The notes: generated by a model from the sequence alone, not told the origin. DNA of 64,000 bases from Empedobacter sedimenti (GCF_030005555.1 NZ_JASCQG010000001.1:62001-126000), one strand, 5' to 3'. Shown: positions 17,402 to 25,612, counted from the stretch's first letter. Numbers and translations: made by a program.

Positions 17402-18256
17402 TTATTTATCCATCACATATTCAAAAATAGCAACTCTCAAACTCCAAAGTTTTAATGTCTGTTTTGCATGAAGTTTTTGATTTTCTTCACCTACAATTAA
17501 TTCGTCTGTAAATGATGAATGAAATTGCGACCAATAGTTATTTTTAGCATCGTTTAGAAGAAAATAGAAACCAGGATCTCCAAATTTCTTTCCAATTGAT
17601 TGTAATATTAATTCGCGGTTATCACCAATTTTTGGCTGTAAAATTACAGTAGCATTTCCTTTTGGGAGAGGAAAAATAGCTTTAATGCAGGCTGTTCCTG
17701 ACGGTAAAATGCAGGTTCCATATATTCCTGAATAAATTACTAAACTAGATGATTTTATTTTTCTTAACCAAATAGTATATTTTACTTCTTCAGATTGCTT
17801 GTCGATTAGTTGAATTATTTCGCTTGTTAATACTTCATTTTCATTAATTTGTTCTGTCGGAATATTTAGTTGATTGATACGCTGACTAAATAGTCTGTTG
17901 ACAACAAAACCAAAATTTTTGAAGAAAGGATTCCATCTTACTTTGAAATATAATTTGTAATCAGAAGTATTTTCGTAAAAGTCAATTACGTTTTTAGATA
18001 GTCTGTTCAGCTCTGATTCAGGTAAGTTTAATGAATTAAAAGACTTTAATAATCCGACAGAGTTTTTATTTCTTGAAATGGTTAAATTTTCTTTTACTGC
18101 AAGTTCGTTAATGAATTTTTCTCCAATTCCATCAATTTCACCGAACGGACCAAAAAGCCAAGATTCGTCCTTTGGATTAATTTTCTTTCCAAAAATGATA
18201 ATCCATTGTTGCGTAAACCAATCTTGGAATTTTTGCATAGAATGTGCGAAATTCAT
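17402..18256 (-). CDS. hypothetical protein linked to CrtA-like gene
   Basis: 284 residues, soluble, no signal peptide. No family recognised. Conserved-looking blocks are KDESWLFGPFGEIDGIGEKFI near the N-terminus, YFKVRWNPFFKNFGFVVNRLFSQRI in the middle, and SGIYGTCILPSGTACIKAIFPLPKGNATVIL after residue 170. It starts two bases after the stop of the CrtA-like gene, so the two are cotranscribed and presumably work together. Confidence 0.6.
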   Translation of the reverse strand: MNFAHSMQKFQDWFTQQWIIIFGKKINPKDESWLFGPFGEIDGIGEKFINELAVKENLTISRNKNSVGLLKSFNSLNLPESELNRLSKNVIDFYENTSDYKLYFKVRWNPFFKNFGFVVNRLFSQRINQLNIPTEQINENEVLTSEIIQLIDKQSEEVKYTIWLRKIKSSSLVIYSGIYGTCILPSGTACIKAIFPLPKGNATVILQPKIGDNRELILQSIGKKFGDPGFYFLLNDAKNNYWSQFHSSFTDELIVGEENQKLHAKQTLKLWSLRVAIFEYVMDK

Positions 18257-18258
18257 AC

Positions 18259-18966
18259 TTAATTATTCTTAATAAGCGTAAAATTAGACTTTCCTTTCCA
18301 CTCTCCAAATTCGGCAAGAACTTTAAATCTTAAAGTTGTAAATTCAAAATGAAAATCTTTCCTATTTCGTTCTTTCATTGCATTGAAATGCCTTTTTGGT
18401 TGTGGCATTTTACTGTGTCCATGAACCATATCGGTCATTTCTTTTTGAGTTTTCCAAATAGAAAATGTAGAAATAAGATTTGGATAACGAATTGAAGCCA
18501 AGGATAGAGTAGTTCCAGAATGATCTCTAACCATTTTTTCTACAGGTCTTCCCCAGCGAATAAATCTTGGAATCTGCATGAACTTCATTCTTGCAAGAGT
18601 AACAGCAACGGCTGGATTTATTTCAATATTATCTTGGTTACTATTTTTCGGAATCTGAAAACCAGAAATATTTCCCCATCGTCGAATAAATTCAAGCTTT
18701 AGATACCAGCTTTTGCTTAATTTTTTTCCTATTGGATTGATCAATAAAAATTTGTCAAGTGCATTTTCATTTTCCCATTGGGCAAAAACAACAATTTCAT
18801 TTGACAAAAATCTTGATGTTGAATAAATAGGAGAACCTAAAATCATAGCAGACATGGTTTCAGCATAAATTAGACCTTCAATATTTCTCGATTTCAGTGG
18901 GGAAATCATCAATTTTAGCGATTCAAAAATTGAAAGTTTAATTAGATGATAGGTAAAAACACTCAT
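18259..18966 (-). CDS. spheroidene monooxygenase (CrtA)-like protein
   Basis: 235 residues. The C-terminal half, ISTFSIWKTQKEMTDMVHGH followed by a His/Arg-rich helix and FHFEFTTLRFKVL, resembles CrtA-type proteins, which belong to the dimeric alpha/beta barrel group and in phototrophs oxidise carotenoids. No carotenoid genes are near, so the true substrate here is unknown and the CrtA name describes fold similarity only. Cytoplasmic. Two bases separate it from the downstream hypothetical gene. Confidence 0.55.
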   Translation of the reverse strand: MSVFTYHLIKLSIFESLKLMISPLKSRNIEGLIYAETMSAMILGSPIYSTSRFLSNEIVVFAQWENENALDKFLLINPIGKKLSKSWYLKLEFIRRWGNISGFQIPKNSNQDNIEINPAVAVTLARMKFMQIPRFIRWGRPVEKMVRDHSGTTLSLASIRYPNLISTFSIWKTQKEMTDMVHGHSKMPQPKRHFNAMKERNRKDFHFEFTTLRFKVLAEFGEWKGKSNFTLIKNN

Positions 18967-19130
18967 AATAGTACTTGTTCGATGTTTTGATGACGATCGT
19001 TGAAACGGACTGTATATTAGCGATAGGATGGGGTAGAAAGTCTAAATTTTCAATCTTACACTAATCTAAGTAACAGTTTTTTATTAATTTCTAAATTTAT
19101 GAAAAAAGGATATATAAAAGGTTGTTGTGT

Positions 19131-19160
19131 CAAAAAAAGGAGAAACTGAAAGTTTCTCCC
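19131..19160 (-). terminator. terminator of the DoxX/DUF6640 operon
   Basis: GGAGAAACT (19139-19147), three-base loop, AGTTTCTCC (19151-19159). On the minus strand the stem is followed by a run of seven T (complement of 19132-19138), so it stops minus-strand transcription after the gene ending at 19181. The rest of 18967-19180 shows no gene. Confidence 0.8.
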
Positions 19161-19180
19161 TTAGATTTCGTATTCAGATT

Positions 19181-19618
19181 TTATAACTTTTTTAATTCCT
19201 TCAATGTGAAAATAATGGAAGTAATTGTAATAACACCAGCTAATATAAAATTTGGATGTACAATAGTTAACAACTTAGGGAAATTAGATGGTATAATTAT
19301 TCCATCCGGCGCTGTACTTGTACCAGGCATTAAAATTGCGGGTATAAACATTCCCCAAAAATAAAGAGGGCTTAATCCGATAAATAATTTTGAAAATCTA
19401 CTTCCTTTTTCTTCATATTTACTATAAAGACAACATAAACTTATAAAACTAATACTAATGGTAGCAAAATATTGTGCTGCCCAATGAAACTTAGCATGCG
19501 GTGGCCAAAGTGGGTTAGTCATGTGTGAGTTATTCAAATCCATTACAGAAGTAATAATTATAGTAAATAATGGAATAATGGTGAATGTAATCTTAAATCT
19601 TGTGGTGAAATTTTTCAT
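19181..19618 (-). CDS. DUF6640-like membrane protein
   Basis: 145 residues with about four hydrophobic segments. The motif HMTNPLWPPHAKFHWAAQYF resembles the N-terminal signature of DUF6640-type inner-membrane proteins, which I recall as H-x-x-x-P-x-W-P-P-H-A-x-F-H. The start codon overlaps the stop of the DoxX-like gene by four bases (ATGA), so they form one translational unit. Function unknown. Confidence 0.6.
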   Translation of the reverse strand: MKNFTTRFKITFTIIPLFTIIITSVMDLNNSHMTNPLWPPHAKFHWAAQYFATISISFISLCCLYSKYEEKGSRFSKLFIGLSPLYFWGMFIPAILMPGTSTAPDGIIIPSNFPKLLTIVHPNFILAGVITITSIIFTLKELKKL

Positions 19619-20001
19619 GTATCTAGTTGCTTAAATATGTTTTTAATGACTTTTCTATAATAAAATACAAAGTAGCTATACAATAAAAATGTTGGTAATA
19701 TTTTGATTAATCCAAACAAATCATTAAAGAAATGAAATAGTAGTATATTTAGTAGAATAGGAGCGAATAGTATTAATCCTAGGAGAATTCTTTTATTTAT
19801 AAAAAGTGCTATTCCTAGAATAATTTGTATTATCCCAACTGAATATAGAATATAGTTTGATTGTTGGAATGCTTGAATTAGATAAAGTGCTTCTGTTGAA
19901 TAATTATCGAGTCTTATAAAATGAAAGAATTGATTTAATCCAAAGACGATTAGAATTGTACCAAATGTAAACCTCGCAATAATATTAATTAATTTTCCCA
20001 T
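19615..20001 (-). CDS. DoxX-like membrane protein
   Basis: 128 residues, four predicted membrane segments. The N-terminus RFTFGTILIVFGLNQFFHFI and the GIIQIILGIALFINKR segment are typical of the DoxX/DoxD-like superfamily of small inner-membrane proteins. Coupled to the DUF6640-like gene by a four-base overlap. A Crp/Fnr-type regulator is directly upstream on the same strand, 69 bases away, and could control the pair. Confidence 0.7.
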   Translation of the reverse strand: MGKLINIIARFTFGTILIVFGLNQFFHFIRLDNYSTEALYLIQAFQQSNYILYSVGIIQIILGIALFINKRILLGLILFAPILLNILLFHFFNDLFGLIKILPTFLLYSYFVFYYRKVIKNIFKQLDT

Positions 20002-20070
20002 TGTCTTTTTTTGTATTACAAAACAATGAACTAGTGATTGTTAATCCATTCACATATGTTAATAAATATT

Positions 20071-20649
20071 CTAACGCAATTCTTTTCTAATTCTACTCAA
20101 TGATTGAGGTTTGATACCTAAATAACTAGCTATAAAATATTGAGGAAATTCTTGAAAAGCTTGAGGAAATTCTTTCAAAAAATTTAGATAACGAGTTTCA
20201 GCATTGTCCAATAACAAACTTATTTCTCTTTTTTCTTTACGGATGAATAAATAATCAGCAATATTTTTAGCAAACATCATCCATGATTTGTTGTTGTTTA
20301 TTAAATTGTCCAAGAAAGTCTTATTCCAAGTAGTTAAATAACAATCTTTTTCAGCACGTAAATATAAATATGAAGGACTTTCTGTTTGAAAACTTGTATA
20401 AGAAGTTATAAATTTATTGTTTAGGGAAAAATCTTTAACGTATTCATTACCATCCTTTAAAATAAAAATACTTACTGCACCTTCATGTATAAAATATAAA
20501 TTTTTGCAAATCTGATTTTCTTGTACTAAATAATCTCCTTTTGAAAGTTTAAGTGATTGACCATGATTTATAAAATACTCAATATCCTGTTCTTTTATGA
20601 ATTTAAATTTTTTTAAGTATTTATATAATTGTTCTTGTTCTATATTCAA
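20071..20649 (-). CDS. Crp/Fnr family transcriptional regulator
   Basis: 192 residues with a TTG start at 20649; an in-frame stop seven codons upstream leaves no other start. The cyclic-nucleotide-binding beta-barrel is clear (LKLSKGDYLVQENQICKNLYFIHEGAVSIFI, FITSYTSFQTESPSYLYLRAEKDC). The short C-terminal helix-turn-helix ends FPQYFIASYLGIKPQSLSRIRKELR, the form common in small flavobacterial Crp-like proteins. No Fnr-type Cys cluster. It starts directly next to the attC-like site d, with essentially no leader, as expected of a gene at the 5' edge of a cassette. Confidence 0.88.
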   Translation of the reverse strand: MNIEQEQLYKYLKKFKFIKEQDIEYFINHGQSLKLSKGDYLVQENQICKNLYFIHEGAVSIFILKDGNEYVKDFSLNNKFITSYTSFQTESPSYLYLRAEKDCYLTTWNKTFLDNLINNNKSWMMFAKNIADYLFIRKEKREISLLLDNAETRYLNFLKEFPQAFQEFPQYFIASYLGIKPQSLSRIRKELR

Positions 20650-20664
20650 TTTTATATTACGTTT

Positions 20665-20726
20665 TTATAAAAGAAAATCTTTCTATTATATATTTAATTC
20701 GTGTTTTGCTAATATAGTGTGTTTAA
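20665..20726 (-). repeat. attC-like site d
   Basis: The 46-base segment 20675-20720 matches 23051-23097 of site a at 38 of 47 aligned columns by eye, including TTTTGCTAATATAGTGT in place of TTTTGCCAATACAATGT. It ends 12 bases from the stop of the tautomerase remnant. The opposite core cannot be recognised; that end runs straight into the Crp gene. Confidence 0.6.
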
Positions 20727-20731
20727 ATGAA

Positions 20732-21120
20732 CTAAATGTTCACTTTATAGTTTAGTATAAGATCGTCTGCACTTTTTCCACGTATTCCCCAATTGTGCAC
20801 TGGTGTTTCAAAAATTGTAATTTCTAAATCCATTGCTGATATGTCTAATTCATTTTCAAATCGGTCAAATAAGAGAGAATAAAGTTTTTTTTTGGCTTCA
20901 ACACTTCGTCCTTCAAAGACGTTGATTTCAATTATTGTATGTTTATCAGTTCGTCCTTAAAAATAAAAAAAACTATCTTTCTCAATATAAATGAATCTAT
21001 GTGCTTTTTTTCTTTTGGATATTGAAATGCATCCATCATACATTCATGGAAAATTTCTGAAACCTTCTCTCTAATTGGATGTAAATGCTCTTTTATTCCA
21101 TATATTTTAATTTGTCCCAT
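20732..21120 (-). pseudogene. tautomerase family protein, frameshifted
   Basis: The first 39 codons (MGQIKIYGIKEHLHPIREKV...QYPKEKK) match the N-terminus of Tautomerase_2-type proteins of about 128 residues. After an A-run of seven at about 21004-21010 the frame is lost; adding one A restores AHRFIYIEKDSFFYF, then a stop (TAA) followed in the same frame by GRTDKHTIIEINVFEGRSVE and ending ETPVHNWGIRGKSADDLILN then YKVNI and a stop at 20732. So one indel in a homopolymer and one nonsense codon break a normal-length gene. The apparent 62-residue frame is only the front piece. A sequencing error could explain the indel but not easily the stop. Confidence 0.8.
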
Positions 21121-21226
21121 TATCTAATTTTATTTTTTGTTAACGATTTTAGCTTCAAAAGCTTTCGAAATACTTTTGTTACCTTAGTATTTTAATATTG
21201 CCTTGACAGCATAAATTTTCTGCCGT
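21121..21226. other. intergenic DNA with a possible degenerate cassette site
   Basis: Between the tautomerase remnant and the metalloprotease. It has GTTAAC at 21139, an AGCTTCAAAAGCTTT inverted motif and CCGTTTAG at the gene end, but not the CAATACAAT block. It could be a decayed site (c); I cannot confirm it. Confidence 0.2.
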
Positions 21227-22249
21227 TTAGTTCATGTACCTATATATGAGATTAGTTGAACTTTCGGTTGAATTACCAAACATGTCTTTAGCCCAATTTT
21301 TTGCTGAAGTTAACTCGTCTAAAATTAGAAATAAAGCAAAGCCCTCATCTTGAGACCACCATTTCCCTCCACGTCTTACTCCTCTAATTGCAGTTTCTTT
21401 TTTTATATTACCTCCTTTAGGATGTTTTAACCACAAAAACATTGAGTATTGTCCAAATCCTTCCATAGTAAGAAAAAAGTCATCTATTTGGACTAAATTT
21501 ATATAATTCTCTTTGAAATATTCTTTTTGTCGTTGCGTTAAATTAGATAAAGCTTGCTTTACTAAGTTCTTATCCAAATCTTTTTTATTTACAGCATTAT
21601 ACAACATTTCTGTTTCTTCTCTATATAATTTTACATACGTTGTATCTTTAGAAAAGAGATTCTGAATAATGTTATCATTAAATTCAAAAGGGAAGTCGTT
21701 TTGCTTTTCAAATTCTGATATTTTTTTACCAAAATTTTGCATTTGTTGAGAATGAGAAAATTCGTGAATAAAAATACCAGTAATCAGATTTTCTAATCCA
21801 AGTTCTTTGCTAGAATTTTTTTTTTGTTTCCAAAAATTAGGTAATGGCATCACAAAAAAAGGTTTATTATCAATGGCATTGTTTGCAGCAAAAGACATTA
21901 TACCTATAGTAATAACAGATTTATCAGGTAAAATTAATGAATTATTATGTAATTTTTTTTTCCATTGAAATTTTAGATTCATTAGATTATGCCCTTTAAC
22001 GTGAGTACCATTGATTACAGTTTGCATCGAAGTAGAATAAACATATTTATCATCAAAAAAAATAAAATCGACTGGTCTTACGTTATTAATTTTGTAGATG
22101 TCTTTACTTACTAGTTTCCAGGCATAAAACCAATTATTTGTAGCGTTATAAAATTCCTTATCCCTTAATTTATCATCAATTTTATCTTGTCCTAAAATAG
22201 ATATACTAAAAAAAAATAGTGTCAAATTGTATAATAACTTTCTCATCAT
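21227..22249 (-). CDS. secreted putative zinc metalloprotease
   Basis: 340 residues with a signal peptide (LLYNLTLFFFSISILGQ). A zinc motif HEFSH (HExxH) lies in GIFIHEFSHSQQMQNFG near residue 180, and a downstream Glu in FLTMEGFGQYSMF or WWSQDEGFALFL could complete the site. It resembles no family I can name. Either of the two adjacent Met codons may start it. The start is 23 bases from the outer core of site b, and the gene would be the payload of that cassette. Confidence 0.6.
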   Translation of the reverse strand: MMRKLLYNLTLFFFSISILGQDKIDDKLRDKEFYNATNNWFYAWKLVSKDIYKINNVRPVDFIFFDDKYVYSTSMQTVINGTHVKGHNLMNLKFQWKKKLHNNSLILPDKSVITIGIMSFAANNAIDNKPFFVMPLPNFWKQKKNSSKELGLENLITGIFIHEFSHSQQMQNFGKKISEFEKQNDFPFEFNDNIIQNLFSKDTTYVKLYREETEMLYNAVNKKDLDKNLVKQALSNLTQRQKEYFKENYINLVQIDDFFLTMEGFGQYSMFLWLKHPKGGNIKKETAIRGVRRGGKWWSQDEGFALFLILDELTSAKNWAKDMFGNSTESSTNLIYRYMN

Positions 22250-22271
22250 AGTATATATGGTTTTAAAAATT

Positions 22272-22466
22272 CTGCTAAGGGGAAAAGTATAAACGAAGTT
22301 TGGGTTTACGAAAAACTAAACGTTAAAGAACGAACAAACTGAGCTGATACTTTTTCAGATAAACTAAGTTAAAGAAAAAAGATTATACGAAAAGCAGTAG
22401 CGGATAAATATTTCAAATCTTTCGATTATAACAAATCTCCATATTTTTCCAATACAATGTTATCTG
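22272..22466 (-). repeat. attC-like site b
   Basis: A 195-base element. Left core CTGCTAAG (22272-22279) continues GGGAAAAGTATAAACG; reverse-complemented this matches the equivalent arm of site a at 17 of 24 positions. The right arm ends CCAATACAATGTTATCTG (22449-22466), preceded by AAATCTTTCGATTATA, again as in site a. The middle contains extra sequence with a further inverted copy of an ATACTTTTTC motif at about 22346. It ends 15 bases from the stop of the NTF2-like gene. Confidence 0.6.
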
Positions 22467-22480
22467 TAGTTGTGTCGAAA

Positions 22481-22930
22481 TTAGTGTTGTTTTGTGTCTT
22501 TATATTGCCAAAGTATATTAACAATTTTCCAATAATTATTAATTTTTACAATATGCATATAATCAATCCATTCATCTGCAATCAATTTAACAGATGCTGT
22601 CCGCTCTGAGATATCAAGCATAATAACCTCCTTTTTAGGATTAGAAGGAAATTTATCATGATTTTTGTTATAACTTTCAGCAAGCAAAATCATTGACTCA
22701 GTTGTTGTTTCACGAATGTAATCCTTTCCCGTACCTTTATCTTTCCAAAAAGTACGTTTTACCATTCTTGGATGTAGAGCATTAGCCATTCGATTGGGAT
22801 CTGGATTATGTTGAGATTCTATATAATCGAGGGCAATTTTTTTAATCTCAATGGAATCTTGTTTAGTTTGTCCAAATACATAGCTATTCAATAGAAATAA
22901 AGATATTAAAGAGTAAGAATATTTTCTCAT
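22481..22930 (-). CDS. NTF2-like / putative lumazine-binding secreted protein
   Basis: 149 residues from MRKYSYSLISLFLLNSYVFGQ (signal peptide); four extra residues in the longer frame are not needed. The mature part (IALDYIESQHNPDPNRMANALHPRMVKRTF, ERTASVKLIADEWIDYMHIVKINNYWKIVNILW) has the cone-shaped NTF2/SnoaL-like layout, often labelled putative lumazine-binding protein. No catalytic motif can be assigned. It sits between attC-like sites a and b and is a good example of a one-gene cassette. Confidence 0.7.
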   Translation of the reverse strand: MRKYSYSLISLFLLNSYVFGQTKQDSIEIKKIALDYIESQHNPDPNRMANALHPRMVKRTFWKDKGTGKDYIRETTTESMILLAESYNKNHDKFPSNPKKEVIMLDISERTASVKLIADEWIDYMHIVKINNYWKIVNILWQYKDTKQH

Positions 22931-23101
22931 TATTTGATTCATAAACTTGTATTTTATTTGGAGTTAACTATTTCTAAAATTTATCATTTTTGTTATAATT
23001 CTCGAGTACAATTGCAGCTAACAGAAAAAGTATTGGCGTGTAAATATTACAAATCTTTCTATTATACATTTAACCCCGCATTTTGCCAATACAATGTGCC
23101 T

Positions 23102-24792
23102 GTTGCACAACTAGAATAACGTAAAATTTCTTAACTTGTTATTATGCAAGGCAAAAAAGAATTTACACCCCAATTATTTTACGATTTAAGTTTGGATCGA
23201 TTGGTACCTTTGGATAATTACTATCGAATAATACAGCGAGAATTATCATTTGATTTTCTTTATCAAGTGACCTCAAAATATTATGGAAAAGAAGGTCAAA
23301 AAAGTATTGATCCTGTGGTCTTTTTCAAGATATTATTGGTGGGTTATCTCAACAACATCAACAGCGATCGGGCATTGATTCGCTACTGTAGCAATTGTTT
23401 AGATGTACGTTTTTTTTTAGGATATGATTTAAATGAAGATTTACCTTGGCACTCAACCATTAGCCGAACACGTCAATTATTAGGAGAAGAAGTTTTTTTA
23501 GAATTGTTTCGTCAAGTGTTAAGTCTTTGCGTTAAAAAAGGGATGGTGCAAGGTCGTCGTCAAGCGGTTGATAGTGCATTTATCAAGGCCAATGCCAGCA
23601 TGGATAGTTTGGTTGAAAAAGAAGTTTTAGAAGATGCTTCTGCATATGTCAACGAATTAGAAGAAAATAGTGAATATAAAGTCACTTCAACACGTAAAAA
23701 GTTAGTTGAACAACATCATAATTGGAAAAAAGAAGAATTTAAAGCGATGCCTGCCGCCCGAAAAAGTGTCCAAATCAATGAATATGGCGAAGAAATTCGG
23801 CCAAAATTCTTAAGTAATCACACGCATTATTCGCCTACCGATCCCGATGCAAAAATCTCTACCAAACCAGGAAAACCGAGGCAATTAAATTATGCAGGTC
23901 AATTAGCCGTAGATGATAAACACCATGTCATAACGGGCGCCTGTGCCAGTACAGCAGGGAGCAAGGACAGTGCGATTTTTTCAGAAATCATGAATCAAAC
24001 CTTGGCAAATTTAAAGGGTAATGAGATGCAAATCGATCAAGTATTAGCCGATGCAGGTTACAGTAGTGGCGATAGTTTGCAGTATTGCGAGGACAACAAT
24101 ATTGACGCTTGGATACCCAATTTTGGTCAATACAAACCCGAACGTGAAGGCTTTATTTACCTAGCAGAAAAAGACCAATATCAATGCATTCAAGAAGGAG
24201 GAAATGGAGCGATTTTACCATTTAAACGTATTTTAACCGATAGTAAAGGTTACCAAAAGAAAAGTTACCGAAGCAGTGAAAGGGATTGTAAAGATTGCCC
24301 CCTTCGAGCCCAATGCTGTGGTAAAGTGAGCAAGTTTAAGAAGTTAGATGACAGCATTCACAAGCCCTTGTACGATCGGATGCACGAGAAAATTACCAAG
24401 AATAAACGGTATTTTAAACAGATGGTCAAGAGACGAAGTGCAACGGTAGAACCAGTTTTAGGTACTTTAATCAACCATCACAATATGAAACGTATCAATA
24501 GCCGAGGAATGGCCCAAGCGAACAAACATGTTCTCTTAGCTGCTCTTTGCTATAACCTGAAGAAATACCTGAAATTTACGCCTAAAAAGTCCAAATTACT
24601 TGCCCAAATCTGTGCCTTACCAAAGGTACAGCATGCTATTTTTAAAATAGGTGAATTAGACTTTAAAATCCGCTTTGTAGAACCACTTTATTTTTTAACT
24701 CATTTGCATTTTAACCCAAAATAAACCTCGCTTAAAAAGGCTTAAACGAGGTCATATATGATTTTATTTTGTTGAGTTTTGAGTTGTGCAAC
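23102..24792 (+). mobile_element. IS1182-family insertion sequence
   Basis: Perfect 11-base inverted repeats, GTTGCACAACT at 23102-23112 and its complement AGTTGTGCAAC at 24782-24792, enclose one transposase gene. CAATGT occurs just outside on both sides (23092-23097 and 24799-24804) and may be a target duplication, or simply parts of the split palindrome. As I recall, the family tends to insert in palindromes, which fits the target here. A stem (ACCTCG 24725-24730 with CGAGGT 24747-24752) follows the gene and may terminate it. The length of about 1.69 kb is normal. Confidence 0.85.
23144..24724 (+). CDS. IS1182 family transposase
   Basis: 526 intact residues. The N-terminal region (TPQLFYDLSLDRLVPLDNYYR through PWHSTISRTRQ) is the DNA-binding part common to IS1182/IS5-like enzymes. 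The catalytic DDE triad is visible as Asp143 (AVDSAFIKAN), Asp303 (VLADAGYSSG) and Glu436 (SATVEPVLGTL). A Cys cluster ERDCKDCPLRAQCC at about 380-392 is also typical. The gene shows no frameshift, so the element may still be active. Its coding sequence is less AT-biased to the eye than the neighbouring cassette genes. Confidence 0.93.
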   Translation: MQGKKEFTPQLFYDLSLDRLVPLDNYYRIIQRELSFDFLYQVTSKYYGKEGQKSIDPVVFFKILLVGYLNNINSDRALIRYCSNCLDVRFFLGYDLNEDLPWHSTISRTRQLLGEEVFLELFRQVLSLCVKKGMVQGRRQAVDSAFIKANASMDSLVEKEVLEDASAYVNELEENSEYKVTSTRKKLVEQHHNWKKEEFKAMPAARKSVQINEYGEEIRPKFLSNHTHYSPTDPDAKISTKPGKPRQLNYAGQLAVDDKHHVITGACASTAGSKDSAIFSEIMNQTLANLKGNEMQIDQVLADAGYSSGDSLQYCEDNNIDAWIPNFGQYKPEREGFIYLAEKDQYQCIQEGGNGAILPFKRILTDSKGYQKKSYRSSERDCKDCPLRAQCCGKVSKFKKLDDSIHKPLYDRMHEKITKNKRYFKQMVKRRSATVEPVLGTLINHHNMKRINSRGMAQANKHVLLAALCYNLKKYLKFTPKKSKLLAQICALPKVQHAIFKIGELDFKIRFVEPLYFLTHLHFNPK

Positions 24793-24819
24793 GATTACCA
24801 ATGTTAGCAGAAGTAGTAT

Positions 24820-25602
24820 TCACCAATCTTTTCCTGGGTAAAATTTGTTTAGCTGAAAATCCCAATCTACAAAAAATCCAGAATTAAGTTTTTTATTACT
24901 TTCTAAAATAGATTTTTTCATATCACTACTAACTTTTTCATTAATGTCTAATCTTTTTAGATTTTTCAATTCGTTGATTGGTGACAAGTCTTTACTTAAA
25001 ATATTGCAATTCAATAAATCTAAATGTTCTAAATTTTCAAGTTCGTTAATGAAAGAAATATTTTCTAATTTGAGATTTTTGGGTGTGAAAAGATCTCCAT
25101 TTAATTGTAAACCGATTAAATTATCTAATTCTGAAATGCACCTGTAATTCTCAATTATAAAACTTTTTTCAATTGATAATTTTTGTAATTTCTTGAGTTT
25201 AGTAATTGGTTTAATGTTAATGAGTTTGTTAAAACCTTCTAAGTCTAATCTTTTTAAATTTTTAAGTTTAGTAATTTCAGAAATGTCAGCTATATTAGAA
25301 CTCCAAATTTCCAAACTTTCTAAAGAATCTATTTGACAAATTTTTTGAAAAAATTCAATATCAACTTTATGTCTTATAGATAATGATTTTAATTTATTTA
25401 AGTTTGGTAAAATATCCAACCATTCTGAAATTATTTTCTTCTTCTCTTTCGTTGTAAAATGATTATCAAAATCAATAGGAAAAAGATTGATGGTTATATT
25501 TTCTTTTTCGAACACTTCTTCCACAAAAGATTGAATTTGATAGGAATTTGAATATTCATTTTCATCATTGAAAAATAAATTGTTCTTATAGCGGTCTTTC
25601 AT
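24820..25602 (-). CDS. leucine-rich-repeat protein, first cassette gene
   Basis: 260 residues, no signal peptide, so cytoplasmic. From residue 65 to 225 it has six to seven repeats of about 22-24 residues of the form L-x-x-L-x-x-L-x-x-L (for example ITKLKNLKRLDLEGFNKL, INELENLEHLDLLNCNIL, INELKNLKRLDIN). These are SDS22-like repeats used for protein binding. Partner and role are unknown. It is the gene nearest the recombinase and starts 11 bases after the GTTAGCAG core, so the promoter at 25624-25653 would drive it directly. Confidence 0.8.
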   Translation of the reverse strand: MKDRYKNNLFFNDENEYSNSYQIQSFVEEVFEKENITINLFPIDFDNHFTTKEKKKIISEWLDILPNLNKLKSLSIRHKVDIEFFQKICQIDSLESLEIWSSNIADISEITKLKNLKRLDLEGFNKLINIKPITKLKKLQKLSIEKSFIIENYRCISELDNLIGLQLNGDLFTPKNLKLENISFINELENLEHLDLLNCNILSKDLSPINELKNLKRLDINEKVSSDMKKSILESNKKLNSGFFVDWDFQLNKFYPGKDW

Positions 25603-25612
25603 TTTACTATTT

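Larger units (their letters stand above)
23015..24810 (-). repeat. attC-like site a, split by an IS1182 element
   Basis: The left arm starts CAGCTAACAGAAAAAGTATT (23015-23034) and the right arm ends GTTAGCAG (24803-24810). With the insertion (about 23098-24798) removed, the two arms pair as an imperfect palindrome of about 95 bases: CAGCTAAC opposite GTTAGCAG and GTATTGGCG opposite CCAATAC. The inner block 23051-23097 recurs in sites b and d. The site ends ten bases from the stop codon of the leucine-rich-repeat gene, just as an attC follows a cassette gene. Confidence 0.65.

Noticed and set aside
18967-19130. Cassette site between the DUF6640 and CrtA-like genes
   Set aside because: Only a loose GCTAATATAC motif near 19014 was found; the shared block is absent, so the five genes 17402-20649 are treated as one block.
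19122-19364. Plus-strand frame opposite the DUF6640-like gene
   Set aside because: It is antisense to a real membrane protein gene, starts inside its terminator hairpin and has no family-like features.
23098-24798. Exact IS target duplication CAATGT
   Set aside because: CAATGT flanks the element, but it is offset 4 and 6 bases from the inverted repeats, so it may only be halves of the split palindrome; not claimed as a duplication.
14793-24810. CRISPR array
   Set aside because: The repeats are palindromic, degenerate, 50-195 bases long and separated by whole genes, with no short regular spacers and no cas genes.
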